From Methanomicrobiales archaeon (GTDB lineage Archaea > Halobacteriota > Methanomicrobia > Methanomicrobiales > JACTUA01): 25,324 nt of DNA. The stretch covers positions 1 through 25,324 of the forward strand of contig JAJRCP010000022.1 in the NCBI GenBank assembly GCA_028678885.1. Reading direction: 5' to 3'. How positions within the stretch are numbered: position 1 is the stretch's first letter; each line of letters opens with the position of its first letter. The position numbers were made by a program, and so were the translations under genes. Shown in pieces: positions 8,105-16,478 of the stretch. The notes beneath the pieces were generated by a model. The model saw nothing but the letters and a program-made list of their open reading frames with translations. It made no database searches and was not told the origin of the DNA.

Positions 8105-10918
8105 CTACCCTGTACAATGCGATGCCGCAGACAAAATAAATTCACGTATCTTGGATTCCGGAATACCCGTCGATTCTGCGAGCTTGCGAGGATCTGCCTT
8201 CACCAGATCTTCACACCCGATTATACCTGCATAATAGAGTCTTTCCAGCATGCCATCACCAAGACCAGGAAGAGAGAGAAGTCCTGTACGACCCCGTTCT
8301 ACCACAGCATTGGAGAATTTACTGGGCACCTTCCTACCAATAAATGTACAGGTTTTTTCCATATGCCGCATCACCGTATCCAGCGAAAGTCCTGTCCTGT
8401 GACTCACATATACTGGAGGTAAGTTACAGAGTTCCTCTGGGGCCTGAATATTCGCTTCCATGTATTTTTTCCTGCTCGCAGCTGGAATTCCAATATCCCT
8501 GAAGATGCGATCATTGCATAGTTTCTTTCCTTCTGCGAGGAGAACCTCCGCCTCCTTCTCACTAATTCCAGTTACTTTCAGGGCCGCGGGTTCTGTATGA
8601 GCAAGCGATCGAACGTCATTTATCCCTGCTGCATACATACGGGTCATGATCTCGGTCTGCTTTCTGCCGCGACGGGGGGGAAGGTGGTTTCGGACAAACT
8701 TCCGGAGGTCAGAGCGTTTCCGGAGAAGGACGAGTGCTTCCTGAGCTTCAACAATAAGGCGCTCCGCTTCGATGGGTGTGAGCCCTAGAAGCGTGGCAAG
8801 CCTCTCCCCTCCCATACCGGTGAGATCCGTGACGGTGTAGACATGCCGGGCGTGCAACCTAGAGAGAATAGACTCATTCATCATGGGAATCAATCGGAGA
8901 CTCTCCGTATGCGAGGCGATGTGCGTGCAGAGAGCGCACCCGATCTCCCAGGGGCGTACGCCCTTCCGTATCAGCCGTACATGGTGGAGGCTATGGTCCG
9001 GGCAGATCGTTTCAGTCCGCACTGCCTTTCCCCACTGCATTCCGGGGAGATTAATATTGAAGGTGCAGCGGGGATAACCGGAACAACCTATAAATTGGCC
9101 GCTACCCTTCATCTGCCGGATGCGAAGTGTGCCACCGCAGACGGGACAGGTCCCCAAGGCATGTTCCTCCGCGATTTTCTCTCGGATTTCTTCTCCGATA
9201 TCCTCCCGATGCTCCTCCAGTTCCTGAAAGATCTCCTGAAGCATGTACCGTGATTCTTCGGCTACGTCCTTGCGGGTACGTTTCTTCTCCTTGATCTGCT
9301 GCATGTGGGAGTCCAGTGTCTGAGTCATCTCCGGTTTGGTAATGGTGTCTGCATAATCTTCCAGGGCATCGATAACCGCCCGACCCACGAGAGTAGGCCG
9401 GACTGGATTTCCCTGTATGTATCGGCGTGATAGCAGTTTTCCCACCACTTCGTGGCGGGTACTTTTTGTTCCGAGCCCGAGTTCCTCCATCCGCTGGATG
9501 AGCCGGCTCTGGCTGTACCGTGGCGGGGGCTGGGTCTCTTTTGCATCCAGGATTACATCTTTTAGAGGCAGGGTGGACCCTTCCAGCAGGGAAGGGATTG
9601 GATCCTCCTGTGCCTCACTGAATAGATAGACCTTTCTCCAGCCTGGTTCCAGGAGACGACTTCCGTTGGCAATGTAGGGTTCCTCACTGGCGCGGAGGCA
9701 GACTTTCATCATTTTCCATCGCGCGTCAGGAGAGAGAGTGGCGAGGAACCGTCGGACCACGAGCTCATAGACCCGCCATCGGTCCTCCCCAAGCTCCTGA
9801 CGAGATGCTTGTCCGGTTGGGTGGATGGGCGGGTGATCTGTGCTCTCCTTCTTCCCATGGGTGGGAGAGGACCGGCGATGCTCTTCTACCCAGCGTACAT
9901 CAGAACCAAACTCTGTCTTCCGGAGGGTACGGAGAATTGCAGAGATATCGAGTGTTTTGGGGTACAGGGTATTATCGGTACGCGGGTAGGAGATGTACCC
10001 GTTCATATACAGATCTTCGGCGATCTGCATCGCTTTTCCCGCCCCGAAACCGATTCTTCCCGCGGCTACAATGAAAGCAGTCGTATCGAAGGGTGCAGGG
10101 GGACGATCCAGCTTCTCTGATTCTTTTATCTCGGTTACCACCAGGGGTGCATAGGTGCGATTCCGTGCCGCTATCGCCTCCTCTTCCTGAGTGAATCGAC
10201 CATGGGCATGCTCTACCTCAAACACAATCCGGTCCTTCTCCGTCACGCAGCGAAGATTCCAATAGGGTTCCGGGATAAACGACTCGATCTCCTTTTCGCG
10301 GTCAACAATCATGGCGAGCGTGGGACTCTGGACGCGGCCAACAGAAAGAATATTGGTACCCCCCCGTCGTGCGGCAAGGCTGATGAACCGGGTCAGAGAT
10401 GCACCCCAGACAAGATCGATCTCCTGACGGGCTTCACCAGCTGCCGCAAGAGCGAGATCCAGAACCGAGGGCTGCTGAAAAGCATGCAAGATCTCCTGAG
10501 GAGTAATCGCGCTAAACCGCGCCCGGAGCATCGGGACTCGCTTGTTCCCTGACCGGATAATCTCACATGCCTCCTTTCCGATCAGTTCACCCTCAGTATC
10601 ATAATCAGTAGCGATGGTGACTAGGTCGGCTTTCTTCCCCAGTTTTCTGATCAAGTCGACAATCTTCTTCTCAGTGACCTTCTTCACAATGGGAGCGTCA
10701 ATCAGGCTCCGGGGCGTATACTCTTTACTCCTCCAGTCCGCGTATTCAGGAAGAAAGTCCACATCCACTACATGTCCTTTCAATCCTACGACGACGGTAT
10801 CTTCGAATATGTAGGTTGGAACTCCTCCCTCCTTTCCCATCCGCAGATTTTTCTCACCAGACAAAATCTGGGCGATACGGTGTGCCGCGATATTCTTCTC
10901 TGCGATGATCAGATGCAC
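8105..10918 (-). CDS. topA: DNA topoisomerase I (type IA) with extended helix-hairpin-helix tail
   Basis: Relaxes negative supercoils by a transient 5'-phosphotyrosine break. The 937-residue protein starts with GTG at 10918, two bases after the gatB stop, with AAGGAG 14 bases upstream. The Toprim domain has Glu7 and DYDTEGE at 105-111. The catalytic tyrosine is Tyr311 in YISYPRTD. A zinc ribbon follows with Cys591, Cys594, Cys612 and Cys618, then a second one around Cys639, His642, Cys661 and Cys664. From about 675 to 937 there is no catalytic domain but a string of helix-hairpin-helix-like units, such as DLTGMGGERLATLLGL (698-713), ALKVTGISEKEAEVLL (779-794) and LSLPGLGDGMLERLYYAG (881-898). 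These are known as non-specific DNA-binding motifs. The nature of this tail is the gene's main oddity. Confidence 0.95.
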   Translation of the reverse strand: MHLIIAEKNIAAHRIAQILSGEKNLRMGKEGGVPTYIFEDTVVVGLKGHVVDVDFLPEYADWRSKEYTPRSLIDAPIVKKVTEKKIVDLIRKLGKKADLVTIATDYDTEGELIGKEACEIIRSGNKRVPMLRARFSAITPQEILHAFQQPSVLDLALAAAGEARQEIDLVWGASLTRFISLAARRGGTNILSVGRVQSPTLAMIVDREKEIESFIPEPYWNLRCVTEKDRIVFEVEHAHGRFTQEEEAIAARNRTYAPLVVTEIKESEKLDRPPAPFDTTAFIVAAGRIGFGAGKAMQIAEDLYMNGYISYPRTDNTLYPKTLDISAILRTLRKTEFGSDVRWVEEHRRSSPTHGKKESTDHPPIHPTGQASRQELGEDRWRVYELVVRRFLATLSPDARWKMMKVCLRASEEPYIANGSRLLEPGWRKVYLFSEAQEDPIPSLLEGSTLPLKDVILDAKETQPPPRYSQSRLIQRMEELGLGTKSTRHEVVGKLLSRRYIQGNPVRPTLVGRAVIDALEDYADTITKPEMTQTLDSHMQQIKEKKRTRKDVAEESRYMLQEIFQELEEHREDIGEEIREKIAEEHALGTCPVCGGTLRIRQMKGSGQFIGCSGYPRCTFNINLPGMQWGKAVRTETICPDHSLHHVRLIRKGVRPWEIGCALCTHIASHTESLRLIPMMNESILSRLHARHVYTVTDLTGMGGERLATLLGLTPIEAERLIVEAQEALVLLRKRSDLRKFVRNHLPPRRGRKQTEIMTRMYAAGINDVRSLAHTEPAALKVTGISEKEAEVLLAEGKKLCNDRIFRDIGIPAASRKKYMEANIQAPEELCNLPPVYVSHRTGLSLDTVMRHMEKTCTFIGRKVPSKFSNAVVERGRTGLLSLPGLGDGMLERLYYAGIIGCEDLVKADPRKLAESTGIPESKIREFILSAASHCTG

Positions 10919-10920
10919 AA

Positions 10921-12345
10921 TTACACTTCCGTCTCCTTACCCGCGATCAGGGCCTCCAGGATTGCACCGAGTTCCCTGGGATCGGCCCGGCCCTTCGTTT
11001 TCTTCATCAGCTGTCCGACAAGAAAATTAAGTGCTCCTTTCTTCCCCTTCCGGTAATCCTCAATGGCAGTCGGGTTGTTCGCGATCACCTCTTTTGCGAG
11101 GTGAAGAAACTCATTTCCAGCGGTTTTTCCCAGATTCAGCCTCTCAACAATGGCGGAAGGGTATTCAACCGGCTTCTTTCCTGCTACCTCATCAAGCAGG
11201 ATACGTAGTACGTCCACGCCACCCTTGCCTGTGATACTGCCTTTCTTCAGCAGTTCCAGGAGTTCGATAAATTGCGAGATTGGGACATCTCCGATACCGA
11301 TATCGCGGTAGTATAGCTCCCCAAGAAGGGTATCCGCGATCCAGGTCGCGGTGAGTACCGGATCTACCCGAGCGACCTTTTCATACAGATCGGCAAGCCG
11401 TAGATCGCCCGTCAGAGTGCGGGCATGATTGAGGGAGATGCCATATTGGATCATGAAACGATCCTTCCGAGCTGAGGGAAGTTCTGGGAGGGGAATATAT
11501 TCCACCCAGTCACGAACCCGCAGAGGGCGGAGGTCTGGTTCGGGAAAATATCGATAATCCTGTTCCATTTCTTTACTCCGGGAGGAGGTAGTGATACCGC
11601 GTGCCTCCATGAAATGACGGGTCTCTCGGTCGATGGTCTGGTTGCGCCGTATAAGGCTCTTCTGGCGGGTGATCTCAAAGGTAAGGGCTTTCTCCACTCC
11701 TTTGTAGGAGGAGATATTTTTGATCTCCACACGCGAGTATCCTTCCATGGATATGTTCGCATCCACCCGCAGTGATCCCTCACGGTCTCCATCAAAGACA
11801 CGGAGGTATTCGAGGGTCGCCCGGAGAATGTTTAACAGCCGCCGCGCTTCCTGGGGTGAGCGCAGATCTGGCTCGGTAACGATCTCGAGCAGGGGTATTC
11901 CACTACGATTATAATCTACAAGTGAGTAGCGGGGGCGGTCTCCACCCCCCATGTGAACCAGCCTGCCTGGATCTTCCTCAAGATGTACTCGGGTGATCCG
12001 TATCTGTTTCTCCTCATCATCTCCCTCAATCTCGATATAGCCGTTCACTCCTAGAGGCCGGTCATACATCGTAATCTGAAATCCCTTAGGAAGATCGGGG
12101 TAAAAGTAATTTTTCCGAGCGAACTCTGCCTCCTCGCATACCTCGCAATGAAGTGCCTTTGCCACTTTGAGCGCATACTCCACAGCCTTTCTGTTAATTC
12201 GGGGCAAAGAACCGGGAAGACCCATACAAACCGGGCAGACGTGCGTGTTGGGCCCGTCATTTCGGTAATCCGTGGAGCACCCGCAGAAAAGTTTAGAGGC
12301 AGTGGAAAGCTGCGTATGGATCTCCAGGCCGATGATAACTCCCAT
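10921..12345 (-). CDS. gatB: Asp-tRNA(Asn)/Glu-tRNA(Gln) amidotransferase subunit B
   Basis: The 474-residue subunit binds the mischarged tRNA and activates the Asp or Glu carboxyl with ATP so that ammonia from GatA can amidate it. It begins MGVIIGLEIHTQL, the GatB N-terminus. Zinc ligands Cys21, Cys23, Cys37 and Cys40 (CGCS...CPVC) are present, as is the typical YFYPDLPKGFQIT near residue 85. The C-terminal third is the helical/YqeY-like tRNA-binding tail. Its ATG overlaps the gatA stop in TAATG at 12343-12347, so it should be translationally coupled. Archaea use the separate GatDE for Gln-tRNA, so in this lineage GatCAB is expected to serve mainly Asn-tRNA; that role is from general knowledge. 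Confidence 0.96.
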   Translation of the reverse strand: MGVIIGLEIHTQLSTASKLFCGCSTDYRNDGPNTHVCPVCMGLPGSLPRINRKAVEYALKVAKALHCEVCEEAEFARKNYFYPDLPKGFQITMYDRPLGVNGYIEIEGDDEEKQIRITRVHLEEDPGRLVHMGGGDRPRYSLVDYNRSGIPLLEIVTEPDLRSPQEARRLLNILRATLEYLRVFDGDREGSLRVDANISMEGYSRVEIKNISSYKGVEKALTFEITRQKSLIRRNQTIDRETRHFMEARGITTSSRSKEMEQDYRYFPEPDLRPLRVRDWVEYIPLPELPSARKDRFMIQYGISLNHARTLTGDLRLADLYEKVARVDPVLTATWIADTLLGELYYRDIGIGDVPISQFIELLELLKKGSITGKGGVDVLRILLDEVAGKKPVEYPSAIVERLNLGKTAGNEFLHLAKEVIANNPTAIEDYRKGKKGALNFLVGQLMKKTKGRADPRELGAILEALIAGKETEV

Positions 12346-13634
12346 TATCCACCTTTCTTCGTCGTTTGTTCGTATGCGTAGGCCGCATCAATCACCCGTT
12401 CCTCATCATAGTATCTCCCTATCAGCTGAAGACCGGTAGGGAGACCATGCACGTTCTCGCAGGGGACGGAGATCGCGGGCACACCCGCAAGATTCGCAGG
12501 TACGGTTAGGATATCGGCAAGGTAACTGGAAAGCGGATCGCTCTTTTCTCCCAAACGAAATGCGACGGTGGGCATGGTAGGTCCCGCGATGAGGTCCACC
12601 ATAGTGAAGAGCCGGGCGAAATCGGCCCGTACGTTTTCTCTGGCCGTTTGGGCCTTTAGATAGTACTTGCCATAATAACCAGAGGAAAGAGCGAAAGTTC
12701 CGAGCATAACCCTCCGTCGAACTTCCTTTCCAAATCCTTTCTGCCGCACTTCCTGGAAGGCCTGATGCCAGTGCTTTCGGAAATCATCAGCGAGGCCATA
12801 GCGCACCCCATCATACCGGCCTAGGTTGGAGCTAGCTTCCGACATGCACGTAGTATAGTAGGCAGAGAGTGCATACTGCATGCTAGGCATACTGCACGGG
12901 ACGGTTTCCGCACCCTGTTCTTCCAGCCGTTCCACTGCACGATAGACCGTTGCCGCCACCCGATGGTCAACCCCCTCACCAAAAAATTCTTCCGGAAGAC
13001 CAATACGCACACCCTGAATATTGGGGTCCGGCGCATGATCATAGGGTTTTGGTACAGCCGTGGAATCTCGTGAATCATAGGCACTGATCACATTCAGTAA
13101 CAGGGCCACATCCTCAACTGAGCGTGCCATCGGACCGATCTGCTCAAGTGAGTTTGCATAGGCAATGAGTCCATAGCGGGAGACACGACCGTACGTGGGT
13201 TTCAGCCCCACAATCCCGCAGAATGCTGCAGGACAACGTATGGAACCACCGGTATCTGTTCCAAGTGCGAGGCGTACCATCCCTGCAGCCACCGCGGCAC
13301 CACTTCCTCCCGAGGAGCCACCAGGTACTCTGGATGTATCCACGGGATTCAATGTCGGCCCATATGCGCTGTTTTCGGTAGTATTCCCCATCCCAAACTC
13401 ATCCATATTCGTCTTTCCGACGATGATCGCGCCCTCTGCGAGCACCCTGTCCACTGCAAAGGCATTATAAGGTGGGATGTACCCTTCGAGGATTCGGGAA
13501 CCACAGGTGGTAGGAATTCCTCTCGTGGAGATATTATCTTTGATCGCGATCGTATATCCGGAGAGCCTGCCTTCACCCTTCTTTTCGGGTTCACATTGGG
13601 TAATGAAAGCATTGTACGGGTCGGGAAAACCCAT
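12345..13634 (-). CDS. gatA: Asp-tRNA(Asn)/Glu-tRNA(Gln) amidotransferase subunit A
   Basis: The glutaminase subunit, an amidase-signature enzyme that releases ammonia from glutamine and channels it to GatB. In the 429-residue protein the Ser-cisSer-Lys triad is visible as Lys32 (IKDN), Ser107 (GGSSGG) and Ser131 (TGGSIR); the spacings match those of bacterial GatA exactly. The region before Lys32 is about 47 residues shorter than in bacterial GatA (Lys79 in Staphylococcus), so the N-terminal helices are missing. No upstream start can restore them because the frame overlaps gatC only at TAATG (13632-13636). The C-terminus ends in the usual PTGLQLIG region. Confidence 0.96.
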   Translation of the reverse strand: MGFPDPYNAFITQCEPEKKGEGRLSGYTIAIKDNISTRGIPTTCGSRILEGYIPPYNAFAVDRVLAEGAIIVGKTNMDEFGMGNTTENSAYGPTLNPVDTSRVPGGSSGGSGAAVAAGMVRLALGTDTGGSIRCPAAFCGIVGLKPTYGRVSRYGLIAYANSLEQIGPMARSVEDVALLLNVISAYDSRDSTAVPKPYDHAPDPNIQGVRIGLPEEFFGEGVDHRVAATVYRAVERLEEQGAETVPCSMPSMQYALSAYYTTCMSEASSNLGRYDGVRYGLADDFRKHWHQAFQEVRQKGFGKEVRRRVMLGTFALSSGYYGKYYLKAQTARENVRADFARLFTMVDLIAGPTMPTVAFRLGEKSDPLSSYLADILTVPANLAGVPAISVPCENVHGLPTGLQLIGRYYDEERVIDAAYAYEQTTKKGG

Positions 13635-13903
13635 TACATCACCCGTGGCGCCCTGATGAACCCTCCTTCGGTGCCGGGCGCGTTCCTGGTGATCTCTTCC
13701 TGGGACAGGGCGGGGATTATTTCATCCTCCCGCCAGATATTGCACTCTGGGATCCGCTGGCATTCCTGTTCAGGCACCTGGTCGAGAAGATCAAAATAAT
13801 CAAGAATTTCATTGAATTGATGGGTAAACTCATCCAATTCCTCCGACGCGATTCCGATATCTGCCAGTTCTGCAATATGCTGCACATCCAGTCTTGTGAT
13901 CAT
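13634..13903 (-). CDS. gatC: Asp-tRNA(Asn)/Glu-tRNA(Gln) amidotransferase subunit C
   Basis: An 89-residue small subunit that wraps GatA and GatB and stabilises the complex; it has no catalytic role. The N-terminus with ITRLDVQHIAELADI and the FNEILDYFDLLDQV helix at about 30-43 are typical, and the acidic helix-rich composition fits. Its start codon overlaps the stop of the asparagine-synthase-like gene in TAATG at 13901-13905, and its own stop overlaps the gatA start the same way. The order gatC, gatA, gatB is the classical one. Confidence 0.93.
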   Translation of the reverse strand: MITRLDVQHIAELADIGIASEELDEFTHQFNEILDYFDLLDQVPEQECQRIPECNIWREDEIIPALSQEEITRNAPGTEGGFIRAPRVM

Positions 13904-14889
13904 TACGAGCTCTCCACACGATGATGTATGTATTCTTGTACACCGTTTTTATAACCATTATTCCTGGCAAGCCTCCGGAGGATGCGCTGGATCCCGCTCC
14001 CATATTGCATCGCTTTCTTTTCTTGGTATGCGATTTCTTGAGGTAAAAAGCGGGAGGCAATCTCTCTCAGTGGTCTTTTCCGCACACCCCCCGATATTTT
14101 ATACAGGGCTGAAATGGCCCGGGCAGCGCGCACTACCCGTACGTCCAAGTATGGGAGAGAGAAATAGGTATGAAACAAGGTAGCAATCGCTTGGTCTCGC
14201 TCGAGCTGTAGAGGGATTGCTGAAAAGTCCCGCAGGAGTTCCCCCTCCAGATCAGTGCTTTTTTCGTAACGGGCATAACCCCCGAATAGCTCATCCGCCC
14301 CTTGACCGGAGAGGATGCGGGTGTACCCCCCTTCACCCGCCCATTCGGCGATAAAAAAAAGTGTAGTTGCGATCGATACCTCAGTTACGGTGTTCCTCGG
14401 GATAGAGGAGATAACGAGGGGCAGGATCTCATCCACGTACCGATCGGTCACGACTACCTGCTCCAGAGGGATGTCGAGCTCAGTTGCAACGAGAGCTGCT
14501 CCTCGCAGGTCATGTGATCCCTCCTCTCCCACCACCACCGCAGGAAGGTGCGCAAGAGCCGCGATCAGGGAGGAGTCAACCCCACCTGACAAAGCCACTA
14601 CCCCTTCATCTGCACGAAGGTAGATCGCGATGCGGATGGCTTCTTCCAGTTCCATATCGGATGCCGTGGGCCTGACCGGAAGGGGATCTTCTCCCTCCCG
14701 CGACAGGGTTCCAGCTTGTACCGTCCCTGGTAGAATCCCGAATTGATCCCGGGCTTTCCATCCATTCCATTCGAGGTAAAATTCACCTCCACAGAAAGTG
14801 ATAAAGAGGGGATCCCATTCCAGTAGGAGGCGCAGATCTGAGGGAGGGATACGGATACCCTCCCTCTCCACCCATCCCCTCAACTGCAT
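13903..14889 (-). CDS. Asparagine-synthase-like protein lacking the glutaminase domain
   Basis: A 328-residue protein with the ATP-pyrophosphatase synthetase domain of class B asparagine synthase: PP-loop SGGVDSS at 101-107 and SGQGADELFGGYARY at 194-208. Full-length AsnB proteins (500 residues or more) have an N-terminal Ntn-type glutaminase starting with catalytic Cys2. Here the protein starts MQLRG and only about 80 residues precede the synthetase domain, with short strand-like stretches that could be a remnant. It could therefore adenylate a carboxylate but would need ammonia from elsewhere. The start overlaps purB by 10 bases and the stop overlaps gatC in TAATG, so it is embedded in a cluster with the amidotransferase. 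True substrate unknown: free aspartate, or another beta-lactam-synthetase-like or amide-forming acceptor. Confidence 0.85.
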   Translation of the reverse strand: MQLRGWVEREGIRIPPSDLRLLLEWDPLFITFCGGEFYLEWNGWKARDQFGILPGTVQAGTLSREGEDPLPVRPTASDMELEEAIRIAIYLRADEGVVALSGGVDSSLIAALAHLPAVVVGEEGSHDLRGAALVATELDIPLEQVVVTDRYVDEILPLVISSIPRNTVTEVSIATTLFFIAEWAGEGGYTRILSGQGADELFGGYARYEKSTDLEGELLRDFSAIPLQLERDQAIATLFHTYFSLPYLDVRVVRAARAISALYKISGGVRKRPLREIASRFLPQEIAYQEKKAMQYGSGIQRILRRLARNNGYKNGVQEYIHHRVESS

Positions 14890-16220
14890 AAAGGAGAGAG
14901 TTTTTTAATAAGGGCGTCGACCTGCGCGACACTGGTACCAAGGTAATGGTCCGGTTCCATCAGATGAAGCAGTTCTTCATGGGAAACGTATGATGCAATT
15001 GTGCGATCCGCAGAGAGAACGTCTGCCAAGTGTTGTTCTTGCTCAAGTGCTTGCATGCTCGCGATCCGCATCCGTTCATGGGCGTCCTGACGATTCATCC
15101 CCAAGCGGGTAAGCTCGATCATCACCGCTTCCGCCATGGTGACACCATGGAGAAGTTCCAGATTCTTTTGCACATTTCTGCGATGGATGGTCAAACCTGA
15201 GAGCACTCGTATCATGACTGCAAGGATATGATCGGTAAGAATCGAAGTTTCCGGAAAAAGCACACGTTCTGCAGAAGAATTAGTCAGATCCCGTTCATCC
15301 CAGAGGGTATTATTCAATAACGCAGGTTCCACGGAGCTTCGGATGACACGGGCGAGACCAGAGACCTGTTCGCTCTTCACCGGGTTCCGCTTGTGGGGCA
15401 TAGTACTTGATCCCACCTGTTTCTTCCCGAAAGCTTCTTCCACCTCTCCGATCTCAGTCCGCTGGAGAGTGCGGATTTCGATCGCTATTTTATCCAATGT
15501 GGTGGCAATGGTGGCGCACAGCATGAAATATTCTGCATACCGGTCCCTCTGGATAAGCTGGTTCGATACATCCACCGGTGTAAGTCCAAGCAGTTTCATC
15601 ATACTTCTCTGTATCTCCACCCCTTTTTCCCCGATAGCTGCTTGGGTTCCAACAGCCCCCGTTAGTTGTCCAACCTCGATTCTCGGGCGGAGATCCCGGA
15701 GTCGCTGGATATGGCGACTCGTCTCACTCGCCCAGATGGCAAACCGGAGCCCGTATGTGGTGGGCACACCGATCTGGCCATGTGTACGACTTGCACATAC
15801 GAGAGTCTTGGTCTCTTCTGCGCGATCCAACAGCACCCTCAGGAGATCGAGAAGCTTTTCCTCAAGAAGCGTTAGACAATCTTTCAGCTGCAGTCCGGTT
15901 GCCGTGTCAAGGATATCATTCGAGGTGGCACCATAATGCACCCATCGACCAGCCTCTCCTGTCCTCTCGGTGATGGCGCGAACGATTGCCATCATGTCAT
16001 GCCCGATCTCCCCTTCAATCTCTTTTGCCCGTTCTAGGGTCGCCTCTGTGGCACCACGTGCAATCTCCTCTGCAGACTCGCGGGTGATCAGGCCATGAAT
16101 CGCCTCTGCCCGGGCGAGCGCGACTTCCACGGTTACGATGCTAGAGAACCGTTGTTCCTCGCTCCATATTTTCCTCATCTCCGGTGTCCCATACCGGAAT
16201 TCGATGGGATGGATTGCCAT
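14880..16220 (-). CDS. purB: Adenylosuccinate lyase
   Basis: Cleaves SAICAR and adenylosuccinate, releasing fumarate, in purine biosynthesis. The fumarase-superfamily signature SSTMPHKRNP is present and the 446-residue length from ATG 16220 is normal. The longer frame to 16319 adds 33 residues that do not look homologous, and the family start MAIHPIEFRYG lies at 16220. No ribosome binding site precedes this ATG, but CTTTTAT on the minus strand at 16243-16249 is centred 26 bases upstream, so the message is probably leaderless. It is the first gene of the long cluster and overlaps the asparagine-synthase-like gene by 10 bases. Confidence 0.95.
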   Translation of the reverse strand: MAIHPIEFRYGTPEMRKIWSEEQRFSSIVTVEVALARAEAIHGLITRESAEEIARGATEATLERAKEIEGEIGHDMMAIVRAITERTGEAGRWVHYGATSNDILDTATGLQLKDCLTLLEEKLLDLLRVLLDRAEETKTLVCASRTHGQIGVPTTYGLRFAIWASETSRHIQRLRDLRPRIEVGQLTGAVGTQAAIGEKGVEIQRSMMKLLGLTPVDVSNQLIQRDRYAEYFMLCATIATTLDKIAIEIRTLQRTEIGEVEEAFGKKQVGSSTMPHKRNPVKSEQVSGLARVIRSSVEPALLNNTLWDERDLTNSSAERVLFPETSILTDHILAVMIRVLSGLTIHRRNVQKNLELLHGVTMAEAVMIELTRLGMNRQDAHERMRIASMQALEQEQHLADVLSADRTIASYVSHEELLHLMEPDHYLGTSVAQVDALIKKLSPLCS

Positions 16221-16242
16221 GCAGATCATGTTGATGCGAGGG

Positions 16243-16249
16243 ATAAAAG
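16243..16249 (-). promoter_or_regulatory. Candidate TATA box of the purB-to-thrS cluster
   Basis: CTTTTAT on the minus strand is centred about 26 bases from the A of the purB ATG, so transcription would begin at or next to the start codon. A second A/T element, AAATAAAT at 16331-16338, could serve either purB (with a leader of about 90 bases) or the divergent helicase gene (about 120 bases). The rest of the 258-base gap shows no gene. Confidence 0.45.
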
Positions 16250-16386
16250 AGATACCGAGAGTTACTGAGGATAGGACAGTCCTGATGAAAGAGTTTATTC
16301 TGTTAGGATCGCCTACCAAATCGCCGAGATAAATAAATTCCTGATTTGTAAGAAAATTCTCATCAAATCTCTGTGGAGTCCCCTAC

Positions 16387-16398
16387 CTGTGGGCACAG
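16387..16398. repeat. Short inverted repeat between purB and the helicase gene
   Basis: CTGTG at 16387-16391 and CACAG at 16394-16398 form perfect 5-base arms around a GG centre. It lies in the divergent gap, 80 bases before the helicase start and downstream of the A/T element at 16331-16338. The two-base centre is too short for an RNA hairpin, so if it has a function it would be a protein-binding site. It may also be chance. Confidence 0.25.
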
Positions 16399-16478
16399 TG
16401 CTGGAAAGATCCATTTCTTGTCCCGATCCTGTGCAAGAAAGGATACAACCATGCTTCACGGAGACACACCGGAAATAA

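Noticed and set aside
16221..16319. 33-residue N-terminal extension of PurB.
   Set aside because: The TATA-like box lies inside it and the family start matches ATG 16220.
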